A program made the position numbers and the translations under genes. The notes under the pieces were generated by a model. It was not told the DNA's origin. It did no database searches and worked only from the letters and a program-made list of their open reading frames with translations. Below are positions 33,211-42,493 of a stretch of 64,000 bases of DNA, in pieces; within the stretch, counting starts at the first letter, position 1, and every line of letters starts with the position of its first letter. The stretch is from contig NZ_KE007350.1 in the NCBI RefSeq assembly GCF_000400715.1, forward strand, positions 166,016-230,015. The letters are read 5' to 3'. This stretch comes from Acinetobacter genomosp. 15BJ. Its GTDB lineage: Bacteria; Pseudomonadota; Gammaproteobacteria; Pseudomonadales; Moraxellaceae.

Positions 33211-35391
33211 TTAATTTCCTGAAAAGCCCATATACGGATCAGAAATTGAGTCTTCATTGGTTTCAATACGTCCAGCAAAGCGACGGCTATAGCTCGGATC
33301 ATTTTCAATCGTGACGGTAAAATCGTACCAACCACCAAACTCAGTCATGTCCCAACTCAATTCTTTTTCAGTCGCAGCCGTTTCAATTTGCCAGCTCTTA
33401 TTCGGTAGGTAGGCATTGGCTTTGACCACCAGTTTTATAGGTTGGGTAGCATCATTGCGGACTTTTAGGAAAATCTTTGGATCACACTCTTCCATACAGA
33501 CACGAACTTCTGGAAGGGCTTGAATTTGTGCTAGCTGAGCCAAATTTCCCTTAAAACCGCGATGAAAACCATTTGGCCCCAATACCCATAAATCATATTG
33601 ATTGTCTTTGCTTTGCCAAACATCATCCAGTTGCTTACCTGCTTCCACCATATAACGGCGTGGAACTGCTTCTAAATTCAATTTGTCATAGACATGAAAC
33701 ACGGCTGCATGTGTGCCCGTATTTGAGAACATCAATTTCACAGTTTTAGCCACGGCATCGACTTTGGCACTGCTATGCAAGACATAAGGCAGTGCACGCG
33801 ATGGACGAATCCCCATGTCCTGCACTGGATCGGTCTGACTGAGCGGACGGCTGACCTGAGATAAACTCTCCTGTGCTTTACGAATCGCATCGGCCTCAGC
33901 TTTGCTCTTCTTACCAGATAAATCTGGCATAGGGAGTAAATTAGGGGTTTTAAAATTAAATGCCGAGGTTAAATCACCACAGACTGCACGACGGTACGGA
34001 CTGATATTCGGCTCTTTCACATCAAAACATTGTTCCAAGAAACGAATTACTGAAGAGTGATCAAACACTTGGGAATTGACCCAACCACCACGACTCCATG
34101 GTGAAATGATATACATCGGCACACGAATCCCCGGCCCATAGACCCCGACCCCATTACTCACTTTTGGATCGGTGAAATTAGGCTGCCCATTCGACGCTTT
34201 AGCATGCGTTGCATACTCATACGACATCTGTTCTTTGCTGAGCGTCGATTTGCCATATACCGTGCCTGAAGCATCCATTGAAGGTGCACTTGGTGAAGGC
34301 ACATGGTCAAAGAAACCATCATTTTCGTCAAAATTGATCAAGAAAACGGTTTGGCTCCACAGCTCAGGACGCTCTGTGAGTGCATTGAGAACTTCTTGGA
34401 TATACCATGCTCCCTGTACTGGGCTTGATGGCCCTGGATGCTCACTATAGGTTGCGGGTGCGACCAACCAACTCACTTGCGGTAATTGCCCTTTAGCAAT
34501 GTCTTCTTTAAATGACCCTAAGAAACCACCATCTGGCATGGTGTTGGCAATGCCTTTATACAAAGGTTGACTGGCATCAATTGCTGGATCATAAGCTGGG
34601 CAAATGGTGCTGTTATTGACTGGTTTTCCTGATAACTCATTGGCACGACGATACTTTTTAAATCCCGCTAATGGATTATCAGTAAAGTTATCAGGCATGT
34701 TTTGATAAACTTTCCAGCTTACGCCTGCTTGCTGTAAACGCTCAGGATAGGTGGTCCAGTCATAGCCTGTGGTCGATGGGCCAATGGCATCTAAATCATT
34801 CACCACACTGGCAACATTGGCACCTGTTGGACCATTGGTTCCTGTCCAGATAAACATACGATTTGAGTTAGTGCCCGTGTGCATCGCGCAGTGGTAAGCA
34901 TCACATAGGGTAAAGGCATTGGCTAAAGCAAACTGAAATTCAACTTCTTGTTGCTTGTAATAGCCCATCGATTGCGGTTGCTTGTATTGAACCCAACTAC
35001 CCATACGACCATGATCCCAAGCATATTGCCCATCGGTCCATGAGTGTGGTGTACCGCTGACACGCTGTGCATTACCACGGCTGCTGTCTAAGTGATACGG
35101 ATAGACCTTATTCTTATTGGCATCATACTGTTCCCAGACTTTACGACCTTGACTTAAAGGAATGGTAAAGCGGTCACCGAAACCACGTACACCTTTTAGC
35201 GTGCCAAAATAATTATCAAAAGAACGATTTTCTTGGGTCAAAATCACCACATGTTTAACGTCTTTGATGGTGCCTGTTTCTACCTTAGCATCAATCGCAA
35301 GTGCCTTTTGAATACTCATTGGGAAACTGGTGAGTGCTGCTGTACCAAACAAGGCTTTGGTTGAATTTAATAAAAAATCACGACGATTCAT
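33211..35391 (-). CDS. plc: Phosphocholine-specific phospholipase C, Tat-exported
   Basis: Secreted non-haemolytic/haemolytic-type phospholipase C cleaving phosphatidylcholine or sphingomyelin head groups. 726 residues, normal. A Tat signal MNRRDFLLNSTKALFGTAAL opens the protein. The phosphoesterase domain has VILTQENRSFDNYFGTLKG near residue 48 and LINFDENDGFFDHVPSPS near 350; two C-terminal DUF756-type beta domains follow (from about 520), the last containing EFGGWYDFTVTIENDPSYSRRFAGR. AAGGAAA precedes the ATG. A small lipoprotein gene lies 25 bp upstream on the same strand. Confidence 0.94.
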   Translation of the reverse strand: MNRRDFLLNSTKALFGTAALTSFPMSIQKALAIDAKVETGTIKDVKHVVILTQENRSFDNYFGTLKGVRGFGDRFTIPLSQGRKVWEQYDANKNKVYPYHLDSSRGNAQRVSGTPHSWTDGQYAWDHGRMGSWVQYKQPQSMGYYKQQEVEFQFALANAFTLCDAYHCAMHTGTNSNRMFIWTGTNGPTGANVASVVNDLDAIGPSTTGYDWTTYPERLQQAGVSWKVYQNMPDNFTDNPLAGFKKYRRANELSGKPVNNSTICPAYDPAIDASQPLYKGIANTMPDGGFLGSFKEDIAKGQLPQVSWLVAPATYSEHPGPSSPVQGAWYIQEVLNALTERPELWSQTVFLINFDENDGFFDHVPSPSAPSMDASGTVYGKSTLSKEQMSYEYATHAKASNGQPNFTDPKVSNGVGVYGPGIRVPMYIISPWSRGGWVNSQVFDHSSVIRFLEQCFDVKEPNISPYRRAVCGDLTSAFNFKTPNLLPMPDLSGKKSKAEADAIRKAQESLSQVSRPLSQTDPVQDMGIRPSRALPYVLHSSAKVDAVAKTVKLMFSNTGTHAAVFHVYDKLNLEAVPRRYMVEAGKQLDDVWQSKDNQYDLWVLGPNGFHRGFKGNLAQLAQIQALPEVRVCMEECDPKIFLKVRNDATQPIKLVVKANAYLPNKSWQIETAATEKELSWDMTEFGGWYDFTVTIENDPSYSRRFAGRIETNEDSISDPYMGFSGN

Positions 35392-35416
35392 TGGTTTATT
35401 TCCTTATTATTATTGT

Positions 35417-35560
35417 TTATGGTGCGCAGTGAATTTTGCAGGTAGATGTAGGCGGCTTTGGACTTGGTATAGGATTATTATTGTTATCGCCATCACTGTC
35501 GTTACAGGCACTGAGTAACAAGCAACTGCTGCTGAGCAACGCTAAAAGGAAATTTCGCAT
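35417..35560 (-). CDS. 47-residue putative lipoprotein upstream of plc
   Basis: A short frame with ATG at 35560 and TAA at 35417. The product begins MRNFLLALLSSSCLLLSAC: a basic start, a hydrophobic core and the lipobox LSAC with Cys at residue 19. The mature part is only 29 residues, DSDGDNNNN then a Pro-rich PIPSPKPP stretch and two more Cys in TCKIHC. It is separated from plc by 25 bp and probably co-transcribed. Short lipoproteins of this kind are often missed by gene callers. Function unknown. Confidence 0.65.
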   Translation of the reverse strand: MRNFLLALLSSSCLLLSACNDSDGDNNNNPIPSPKPPTSTCKIHCAP

Positions 35561-35652
35561 TTGACTATCCGTTAAATATCAGTGCAGATAGTCAATACAA
35601 TCTAAATGACAGTTCAATGATGATTTGATCGCAATTCGATGACAAAACTGGA

Positions 35653-35685
35653 TAAAAAAAGGCGGTCTAAAAAAACCAGACCGCC
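35653..35685 (-). terminator. Intrinsic terminator after rph
   Basis: GGCGGTCT and AGACCGCC form an 8-bp GC-rich stem (35661-35685) followed on the minus strand by a run of seven T. Confidence 0.9.
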
Positions 35686-35703
35686 CGCACTATCAACTGG
35701 AGT

Positions 35704-36420
35704 TTACCAACCGAGTGCCTGCTGTTGCTTCTGAATCAATTCCGCGATTCCTTTTTCTGCAAGCTCTAACATGGCATTGCACTGCTGGCGCGTAAACGGT
35801 TTGTCTTCTGCCGTTCCTTGAATTTCAATAAATTCGCCAGCCTGTGTCATCACCACGTTTAAATCGGTTTGGCAATTTGAATCTTCTTCGTAACATAAAT
35901 CGAGTAAAACTTCGTCTTGATACATCCCGACTGAAATTGCTGCGACTAAGCTTTTTAATGGATCCTGTTTAATTTTCTTGTTGCTGAGTAATACGTTCAT
36001 CGCATCAACCAAAGCCACTGCTGCGCCGGTAATTGCTGCTGTACGTGTTCCGCCATCCGCTTGAATCACATCACAGTCAATCGTAATGGTGTTCTCGCCT
36101 AATTTCTTCAAATCCACCATGGCACGTAAGCTACGACCAATTAAACGTTGGATTTCTTGGGTACGACCCGTTTGCTTACCGCGTGCCGCTTCACGATCAC
36201 TGCGAGTATGCGTTGAGCGAGGTAACATGCCATATTCAGCCGTTACCCAACCTTGACCTTGACCTTTCAAGAAACGAGGTACTGAGTTCTCAATGCTTGC
36301 GGTACACAACACTTTAGTATGACCAAACTCAACCAAAACTGAGCCTTCTGCGTAACGAGTAAAGTTACGGGTAATTTTGACCTCACGTAATTGGTCTAAT
36401 GTTCTTTGGTCAATACGCAT
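35704..36420 (-). CDS. rph: Ribonuclease PH
   Basis: Phosphorolytic 3' exoribonuclease that trims tRNA precursors; forms a hexamer. 238 residues, full length. Visible: GHTKVLCTASIENSVPRFLKGQGQGW near residue 32 (read as two stretches), RSTHTRSDREAARGKQTGRTQEIQRLIGRSLR near 68-100 with conserved Arg phosphate-binding sites, and IDCDVIQADGGTRTAAITGA near 112. Unlike E. coli K-12, no frameshift is present at the C-terminus. Single gene, own terminator. Confidence 0.96.
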   Translation of the reverse strand: MRIDQRTLDQLREVKITRNFTRYAEGSVLVEFGHTKVLCTASIENSVPRFLKGQGQGWVTAEYGMLPRSTHTRSDREAARGKQTGRTQEIQRLIGRSLRAMVDLKKLGENTITIDCDVIQADGGTRTAAITGAAVALVDAMNVLLSNKKIKQDPLKSLVAAISVGMYQDEVLLDLCYEEDSNCQTDLNVVMTQAGEFIEIQGTAEDKPFTRQQCNAMLELAEKGIAELIQKQQQALGW

Positions 36421-36528
36421 AACGATTCCTTAAAACTATGGCACAAATATCATTGCGCCATAGTATATCTCAATTACACGTGCTTCCAGTTTTACTTATT
36501 CGTTACAATTCACAGAATTAGTCTTCAC

Positions 36529-37677
36529 TTAAGCAAACTTAAACTTCGATTTGAGATTCGTCCAAGTTTGAGCCACTTGTGCAGCCATATCATTTGGCAA
36601 AGAACATCTTGCTAAACGAACCCAAACCGTCCAGAACTGCTTCATAAAGTTGGCTTCGTTGTAGTTCACGCCATATTCAGCACATAAAGCTCTGATTTGT
36701 GGTGCAACTTGCTCATAACGATTGGCAGGCATATCTGGGAACAAATGATGCTCAATTTGATGGCTCAAATTACCACTCATAAAGTGCATCCATTTACCGC
36801 CAGTAAAGTTACTCGAACCACGAATCTGACGGAGATACCACTGTGCTTTGGTCTCATTCTCAGTATTGTCTGCTTCAAAGGTTTCCGCATCTTCAGTAAA
36901 GTGACCATTAAAAATCACGGCTGACGACCATAAATTACGCATGATGTTTGCAACTGCATTTCCAGCCAATACTGGAATAAAGTTAATCGTTGCAATTGCA
37001 GGGAAAAACACATAGTCCTTTAACACCTGACGCGTCGCTTTTTTACGGAAATCAGATGCATCTGCCCAAACCTGTTTCCAAGTTTTGGTTTTATAGACCA
37101 ACGCATCTTCCAAATGCAGGTTTTGTACCCCGACATACCATTGGAAAAAGAACATCAACTGTAAAGCCAACGGAATATTGGCCAAATGACGCACTTCCCA
37201 TTTTTGATCTTCTGTCACTCGTAAAATGCCATAACCGACATCATGGTCTTTACCGACAATATTGGTATAAGTGTGATGCATATAATTATGGGTATAGCGC
37301 CAGTCATTGCCTGAACAGGTATTATCCCAATCGTAGTCTTCGCCACGCAAGCTTGGGTCATTCAACCAGTCAAACTGACCATGCATCACATTATGTCCAA
37401 GCTCCATGTTCTCTACGATTTTAGACACACCCAGCATGGCGGTCCCCAGCAACCATACAGGTGGGATCCAGCCACCGAACATCAACATGCCGCGTGAGGC
37501 GATTTCGGTATAACGTACGAAGTTACGCACTTTATAGATATATTTTGAATCCTGCTCACCGAGATTTTGCATCACATCTAGACGTATTTGCTCGACACGG
37601 CGACCAAACTCTTCGACTTGTTCAGGGGTTAAATGTGCTGACTTTGATACGGTTTTAAATTCTAATGCCATATTCAT
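36529..37677 (-). CDS. Membrane fatty-acid (acyl-lipid) desaturase
   Basis: Integral di-iron desaturase introducing a double bond in phospholipid acyl chains. 382 residues from the ATG at 37677, preceded by GAGG; a TTG at 37692 is the longer choice. Three histidine boxes are visible: HNVMHGQFDW near residue 95, HNYMHHTYTN near 130 and HQIEHHLFPDMP near 310. Membrane spans lie around the boxes. It forms an operon with the ferredoxin reductase upstream (37705-38730), as in Pseudomonas desBC-type systems. Confidence 0.92.
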   Translation of the reverse strand: MNMALEFKTVSKSAHLTPEQVEEFGRRVEQIRLDVMQNLGEQDSKYIYKVRNFVRYTEIASRGMLMFGGWIPPVWLLGTAMLGVSKIVENMELGHNVMHGQFDWLNDPSLRGEDYDWDNTCSGNDWRYTHNYMHHTYTNIVGKDHDVGYGILRVTEDQKWEVRHLANIPLALQLMFFFQWYVGVQNLHLEDALVYKTKTWKQVWADASDFRKKATRQVLKDYVFFPAIATINFIPVLAGNAVANIMRNLWSSAVIFNGHFTEDAETFEADNTENETKAQWYLRQIRGSSNFTGGKWMHFMSGNLSHQIEHHLFPDMPANRYEQVAPQIRALCAEYGVNYNEANFMKQFWTVWVRLARCSLPNDMAAQVAQTWTNLKSKFKFA

Positions 37678-37704
37678 TGTACTAATCCTCAAATATCTTT
37701 GTTT

Positions 37705-38730
37705 TTATAGGTCAATCGTGACTGGGCTTAAGGCCTGGCTCACACATAACTTGATTGGACGATTCGGTTGATCATCAATTTCGCCTGTGACCACGTTCTG
37801 CGTCACACCACTGACTTTGGTACAGCTACAGCGGTTACAGACACCCATACGGCAACCATGTTGTGGACGTAAACCTGCTTGTTCTGCACTACTTAACAGA
37901 TTGGTCGTTGCAATAAAATTCTGTTGCGCACGACGGAAACTAATGGGTTGAGCTGCACTTGAATGTTCAATCTGGATCGGTTGGAAAAACTCTTGATGGA
38001 AATTTCCAGCCGCATCCTGTTGCGTATAAATGTCTTGCGCTTGGCGCATCATGCTGTGGTGACCACACGCATAAGCCTGCATCTCTTTAAAATTTGGAAC
38101 TAATTTCTCTAACAATGCTGCATCTAAATGCTGTTTTTGCTCTGCGGTATTAAAGAAATGATAGTGCAACTGTGGATATTGCTCAGCCAATGCCAAAATG
38201 TCCTGATGCAACACTTCTGCACGGTTAAAATAAACCACATGAACCTGTTCAAGCTGCTGTTGTAGCGCTTGTTGCAATAAAGAATAAATCGCGGTAATAC
38301 CTGAACCTGAAGCAATCAGTAATGCAGGTTGCTGCCCTTGATGTAAGACGAAGTCACCTTGTGCCTGTGAGATCTCGAAACGATCGCCTACACACAATTG
38401 TTGTGCTGCTTTCGATACCACACCTTGAACTTTAATCCCAAGACGAATTTCGCCCTGTGGTGTGACATCAATAATTGAGTAACTACGTTGTTGATATACC
38501 CCATTGATCATCAAGGTAATCAAAACACTATGACCTGCTTGGACTTGGCTAAAATCAAAATTATGATTTGGCTTTACAGTCAATAACACCATATCCGAGC
38601 TAAGTGGCTGTACGGCGGTCACTTCTGCAAGAATGCGTTTCCAAGCAAAGGTTGGCTTTATTTTTTGCAAAATAAAATCAACAAAATCTTCTCGAATCCA
38701 ATGTGGCTGATAACTTAACTCTGCGTTCAT
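37705..38730 (-). CDS. Ferredoxin-NADP reductase type electron donor for the desaturase
   Basis: 341-residue oxidoreductase fusing an FAD-binding FNR domain (SVLITLMINGVYQQRSYSI near residue 95 with the RxYS motif), an NAD(P)-binding domain (LLIASGSGITAIYSLLQQ near 140) and a C-terminal plant-type 2Fe-2S ferredoxin (CRMGVCNRCSC near 297 plus the distal LCVSQ). It passes electrons from NADPH to the neighbouring desaturase, 27 bp downstream. Upstream lie three operator-like palindromes and the divergent TetR gene. Confidence 0.92.
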   Translation of the reverse strand: MNAELSYQPHWIREDFVDFILQKIKPTFAWKRILAEVTAVQPLSSDMVLLTVKPNHNFDFSQVQAGHSVLITLMINGVYQQRSYSIIDVTPQGEIRLGIKVQGVVSKAAQQLCVGDRFEISQAQGDFVLHQGQQPALLIASGSGITAIYSLLQQALQQQLEQVHVVYFNRAEVLHQDILALAEQYPQLHYHFFNTAEQKQHLDAALLEKLVPNFKEMQAYACGHHSMMRQAQDIYTQQDAAGNFHQEFFQPIQIEHSSAAQPISFRRAQQNFIATTNLLSSAEQAGLRPQHGCRMGVCNRCSCTKVSGVTQNVVTGEIDDQPNRPIKLCVSQALSPVTIDL

Positions 38731-38764
38731 ACGTTCCTCGTTTTGTATCTGGCTATTTATTTTG

Positions 38765-38839
38765 AGTGAACAAATGTTCGTGTAGTGAACATGTGTACAC
38801 TATATTTATTTGTGCTCACTGAGTCAACACTTGTTCACT
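38765..38839. promoter_or_regulatory. Cluster of three DesT/FabR-type operator palindromes
   Basis: Three related palindromic sites lie upstream of the reductase-desaturase operon: AGTGAACAAATGTTCGTG (38765-38782), TAGTGAACATGTGTACACTA (38783-38802) and AGTCAACACTTGTTCACT (38822-38839). The third, read on the opposite strand, closely matches the Pseudomonas DesT box as I remember it (AGTGAAC...GTTGACT). They lie 35-109 bp upstream of the minus-strand operon, well placed for repression by the divergent TetR protein. The rest of the 38840-39042 gap shows nothing clear. Confidence 0.72.
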
Positions 38840-39042
38840 AATTTTTTGAATATTTTTTATACTTTTTAATAAGCCATTTAAAATAAGGAAAAAAATTAAA
38901 ATTTGCTCAGGCTTTGAACTCATATATAGCAAGCGTTGATCAGTGAAAGATCAAAAACATTGGCATTTAGCAATGGACAAGGACTAAAAAGTTTCTGTTT
39001 TTTTTGCTAGACTCTGCTGTACGGTTTCAACGAGTCTTATTC

Positions 39043-39693
39043 ATGTCGATTAGAGATGAACGAAAACAACAGAGTCGGCAGGCTCTACTAGATGCAGCAC
39101 TTCATCTCAGCACTGCTGGGCGCTCATTTAGTAGTATTAGCTTGCGTGAAGTTGCTCGCGAGGTTGGTTTAGTCCCAACAGCGTTTTATCGTCATTTCCA
39201 AGATATGGACACACTGGGCCAAGAACTGGTTGATCAAGTCTCTTTGCATTTAAAAAGCTTGATCCATCAATTAGGACAAAGCTATTTGAAACACAGTGGC
39301 AGTGCCAAAACCCGCACCAGTATTGAACTTTTTGTACAGGCAGTGAATCATAGCCCGCAACAATGGCAATTTATGATTGCAGAACGTTGGGGTGGCTCAG
39401 AAACAGTCCGCATTGCGATTGCACGTGAAATTGAGTTTCTGATTGAAGACCTCGCCATTGATCTATGCAAACTCGAAACCTTCAAACACATTAAAGAAGC
39501 CAAAGACTTGCAAGTCTTATCTACGATTTTGATTAATATGTCGTTTACGTGGGCAATGACGTGGATCAATTTACCAAAACAATTCACGATTGATCATCTA
39601 CTCGAACAACAGAACCTATTTATCGACAATGCAGCGACTCAAGTCCGTTTACTCTTCAGTGGCATCTCCAACTGGGAACCACAAAACGCTTGA
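39043..39693 (+). CDS. TetR-family regulator of the desaturase operon (DesT/FabR-like)
   Basis: 216 residues from the ATG at 39043 (an upstream start at 39004 is poorer: MSIRDERKQQSRQALLDAAL is a typical TetR beginning). The HTH region SISLREVAREVGLVPTAFYRHFQDMDTLGQELV is at about 37-70, followed by a helical ligand domain. Divergent from the reductase-desaturase pair and next to the three palindromes, the arrangement of Pseudomonas DesT, which senses the acyl-CoA saturation state. The ligand here is inference. Confidence 0.82.
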   Translation: MSIRDERKQQSRQALLDAALHLSTAGRSFSSISLREVAREVGLVPTAFYRHFQDMDTLGQELVDQVSLHLKSLIHQLGQSYLKHSGSAKTRTSIELFVQAVNHSPQQWQFMIAERWGGSETVRIAIAREIEFLIEDLAIDLCKLETFKHIKEAKDLQVLSTILINMSFTWAMTWINLPKQFTIDHLLEQQNLFIDNAATQVRLLFSGISNWEPQNA

Positions 39694-39800
39694 CCTGATC
39701 CAAACCAAAGTTTGATATATAAAAGCATTGCTTAGCGTTATGATGCATTAGACACTAATGCAAACGCAGTCTAGAACACTATGAGGAGCTTATAAGCATC

Positions 39801-40424
39801 ATGAATCCTGATCGTCATACTCAGTTCTTAATTCGTAAAGAAAAAATTTTGCAGGTTGCGGAAAAGCTATTATTAGAAAACAACCAAGAAATGACCTTAG
39901 ATGAACTGGTTGCGGAACTGGATATTGCCAAAGGTACGCTATACAAACATTTCCGTAGCAAGAATGAACTGTTGCTGGAATTGATTATTCAAAATGAAAA
40001 AGAAATTTTAAAAATTTCAGATAAATACAATACCGATGTCAAAGAATACGCACCGCGTTATATGCTTTATCACCTAACCTCACCTAGTCGTACCATTCTA
40101 CTGCATCAGCTAGAAGAACATCTGACCATGACTGAGTCGAAGTTAAAACATTTGTTTGATGAGCTGTATGCGATTCGCCAGCAACGCATTGTTTCATTGA
40201 AAGATATGACTGAAAAATATTTAAAATCACAGAATTATGATATGTCGATTCGTGATTACCTATCTTATATCTGGTCACTGACCTACGGTGCAGCATTATT
40301 ATTAAACTCAAGCTATTACCAACGCTCGATTGGTTCACGTGAGAAGTTGATTAATCTTTATGTGAATCAGGCTTTGTCTCTACCGACACAGAAAGTTCAG
40401 ATTGATATGAATGATTTTTTATAA
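39801..40424 (+). CDS. TetR-family transcriptional regulator
   Basis: 207 residues. HTH: EMTLDELVAELDIAKGTLYKHFRSKNELLLELI at about residues 30-63; C-terminal helical domain with no recognised ligand signature. A GAGG lies 10-15 nt upstream of the ATG. It follows the DesT-like regulator on the same strand but with 107 bp between them, so it probably has its own promoter. Target unknown. Confidence 0.85.
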   Translation: MNPDRHTQFLIRKEKILQVAEKLLLENNQEMTLDELVAELDIAKGTLYKHFRSKNELLLELIIQNEKEILKISDKYNTDVKEYAPRYMLYHLTSPSRTILLHQLEEHLTMTESKLKHLFDELYAIRQQRIVSLKDMTEKYLKSQNYDMSIRDYLSYIWSLTYGAALLLNSSYYQRSIGSREKLINLYVNQALSLPTQKVQIDMNDFL

Positions 40425-40487
40425 AAATCAATTTCATATAAAATTTTTTACACAGTTAGCTAAAAATACTCAGTGAGATACTAAACT

Positions 40488-40955
40488 TCATTGAGTAATC
40501 TCAAGCTGCTCTAAAAACATATCTGAATTGAAACCAAATCTTATTTTTATCTGCTTACATTCTATAAAGTTTTCATTTATCTCTTTAAAATCCATTTTCT
40601 GCCTTTTTAGGAGATTCGTTATCTGATATTTAGAAAAATTAGATATATTCTCATTCCATAATATTAGTTCATGGGTAGGCTTAATAATTACACTACTTAC
40701 TATTGAAATATCAGTAAGATTATCAACGTCTTCAGTATAAAATCCTATCAATAAGCCTTGATAAAAAAGAAAATTTTCTAAATTTCCACCCATCCAATCT
40801 TCATAATACAATTCCGTACCAAATAACTTTTTTATATTTGCGGCACTAGTTCCCAAAATGATAGGGCCAACTCCGTGGAACGGACTAATCACGAACCTCA
40901 TTATTTTATTTACACTCGACCTTTCAAGAGAATGCCCACCAAAAGAGTATGACAT
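40488..40955 (-). CDS. Hypothetical protein
   Basis: 155 residues, soluble, no signal peptide or membrane helix. A second possible start is the ATG at 40901 (MRFVISPFHGVGPIILGTS). The stretch FVISPFHGVGPIILGTSAANIKKLFG looks like a small binding domain found in orphan immunity-type proteins, but I do not recognise a family. Codon use is clearly more AT-rich than dsbA next door, suggesting acquisition. It lies between the TetR gene (convergent) and dsbA (same strand, 22 bp downstream of it). Confidence 0.6.
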   Translation of the reverse strand: MSYSFGGHSLERSSVNKIMRFVISPFHGVGPIILGTSAANIKKLFGTELYYEDWMGGNLENFLFYQGLLIGFYTEDVDNLTDISIVSSVIIKPTHELILWNENISNFSKYQITNLLKRQKMDFKEINENFIECKQIKIRFGFNSDMFLEQLEITQ

Positions 40956-40977
40956 TCTCTATTTTAAAATGCGTAAA

Positions 40978-41598
40978 TTATTTTGCTTTACGCTCTTTTT
41001 CTAACAAGTAATCAACCACTTGAGTCACTTTACCATCTTCACCTTGAACCACATATTTACCATTCACGACTACGGCAGGAACACCCGTCAACTGGTACTG
41101 CTGCGCTAACTTATTCGACTCAGCAATTTTTGCCGTAATTGGGAATGAGTTAAACATGCTGTTAAATTTCTGCTCAGGTACACCATAACGCGCAAAGAAT
41201 TTTGCTTGAGAGGCTTGGTCAAAGATTTGCTGACCGCCATCATGAATGGCATGGAACAATGGAATATGGGTTTTCTTGCGTACACCCAGTGCTTCTGAAA
41301 CGTAATAACCACGTGCACCTTGCTCCCAGACTTTATTCATCGCCGCAGGGGTACGTAAGAAATAAACGTCTTTTGGAATTTGCTTTAACCATGTTTGCAT
41401 ATGTGGTTCAAGCTTGAAGCAGTGCGGGCAGCCATACCAGAAGAACTCACGTACTTCGAGCTGTCCAGCAGGTGCTGAAGTTTTGCCTGGGTTGGCAATC
41501 ACGGTATAGTCTTTACCGGCCACAAAATCTGCTGCCATCGCATTCATTGAGAATGCCAACGCAACTGCACTTAAACCACCTAATACTAACTTTTTCAT
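40978..41598 (-). CDS. dsbA: Periplasmic thiol:disulfide interchange protein DsbA
   Basis: Introduces disulfide bonds into exported proteins. 206 residues from the ATG at 41598, giving a clean Sec signal MKKLVLGGLSAVALAFSMNAMA; the longer start at 41622 would spoil it. The active-site motif is CPHC in EFFWYGCPHCFKLEPH near residue 55, and the cis-Pro loop is LTGVPAVVVNGKY near 172. Full length. Confidence 0.95.
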   Translation of the reverse strand: MKKLVLGGLSAVALAFSMNAMAADFVAGKDYTVIANPGKTSAPAGQLEVREFFWYGCPHCFKLEPHMQTWLKQIPKDVYFLRTPAAMNKVWEQGARGYYVSEALGVRKKTHIPLFHAIHDGGQQIFDQASQAKFFARYGVPEQKFNSMFNSFPITAKIAESNKLAQQYQLTGVPAVVVNGKYVVQGEDGKVTQVVDYLLEKERKAK

Positions 41599-41776
41599 TG
41601 GCTTTGCTTTTCCTCTAAGCATTTTTCGTAAGTTTATATGCTAAATATAAAACAAACACGAGCAATTCGTTTTGCTTCTGTGAAGTTTTTTATTGGATTT
41701 ATCGCTTTTTTTGCCAGAATCGCTACACTACCAACAGATTAAACCTAAATAATCATCCTAATATAGAGGTGACACC

Positions 41777-42493
41777 ATGTCGCAATTGAATGTTGACCCA
41801 CAAGAAATCGCAAAATTTGAAGCATTGGCTGCCAAATGGTGGGATCAACATTCAGAATTCCGCCCACTGCATCAAATCAATCCCTTACGTTTAAACTGGG
41901 TGGATGAACGTGTCGGTGGCTTGGCTGGCAAAAAAGTACTTGATGTCGGCTGTGGTGGTGGCATCTTGGCTGAAAGCATGGCACGTCGCGGAGCAGATGT
42001 CCTTGGCATCGATATGGGCGAAGCACCCCTTGCTGTAGGTCGTTTGCACGCAGAACAAGACAATGTACAAAACATTGAATATCGTCAAATCCCCGTTGAA
42101 CAATTGGCACTAGAGCAAGCAGGTCAATACGATGTGGTGACCTGTATGGAAATGATGGAACATGTGCCTGATCCAGCGTCAATCGTGAAAGCCTGCCAAA
42201 CCTTGGTAAAACCAGGCGGTCATGTGTTCTTCTCGACTATTAACCGTAATCCTAAATCGTATTTATTTGCGATTATTGGCGCGGAATATGTGCTGCGTTT
42301 ATTGCCTAAAGGCACGCATGATTATCATAAATTCATCCGCCCTTCAGAAATGGCACATGATATTCGCAATGCAGGTTTAACGCTGAAAGAAATGACAGGC
42401 TTGCACTACAACCCAATTACCAAACACTATTGGTTAGCGCCGAATGTTGACGTGAATTACATGGTGCATACCACCAATACAGGTGCCGAATGA
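41777..42493 (+). CDS. ubiG: Ubiquinone biosynthesis O-methyltransferase
   Basis: SAM-dependent methyltransferase acting twice in ubiquinone synthesis. 238 residues. Visible: AAKWWDQHSEFRPLHQINPLRL near residue 12 (family N-terminus; split as WWDQHSEF and LHQINPLR), SAM motif LDVGCGGGILAESMARRGA near 54, and TCMEMMEHVPDPASIVKA near 120. It overlaps the following mupP by 4 bp, in a conserved ubiG-mupP-yciK order. Confidence 0.95.
   Translation: MSQLNVDPQEIAKFEALAAKWWDQHSEFRPLHQINPLRLNWVDERVGGLAGKKVLDVGCGGGILAESMARRGADVLGIDMGEAPLAVGRLHAEQDNVQNIEYRQIPVEQLALEQAGQYDVVTCMEMMEHVPDPASIVKACQTLVKPGGHVFFSTINRNPKSYLFAIIGAEYVLRLLPKGTHDYHKFIRPSEMAHDIRNAGLTLKEMTGLHYNPITKHYWLAPNVDVNYMVHTTNTGAE

Noticed and set aside
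41877..42182. 101-codon minus-strand frame inside ubiG
   Set aside because: Antisense shadow of a well-conserved gene, no start signal.
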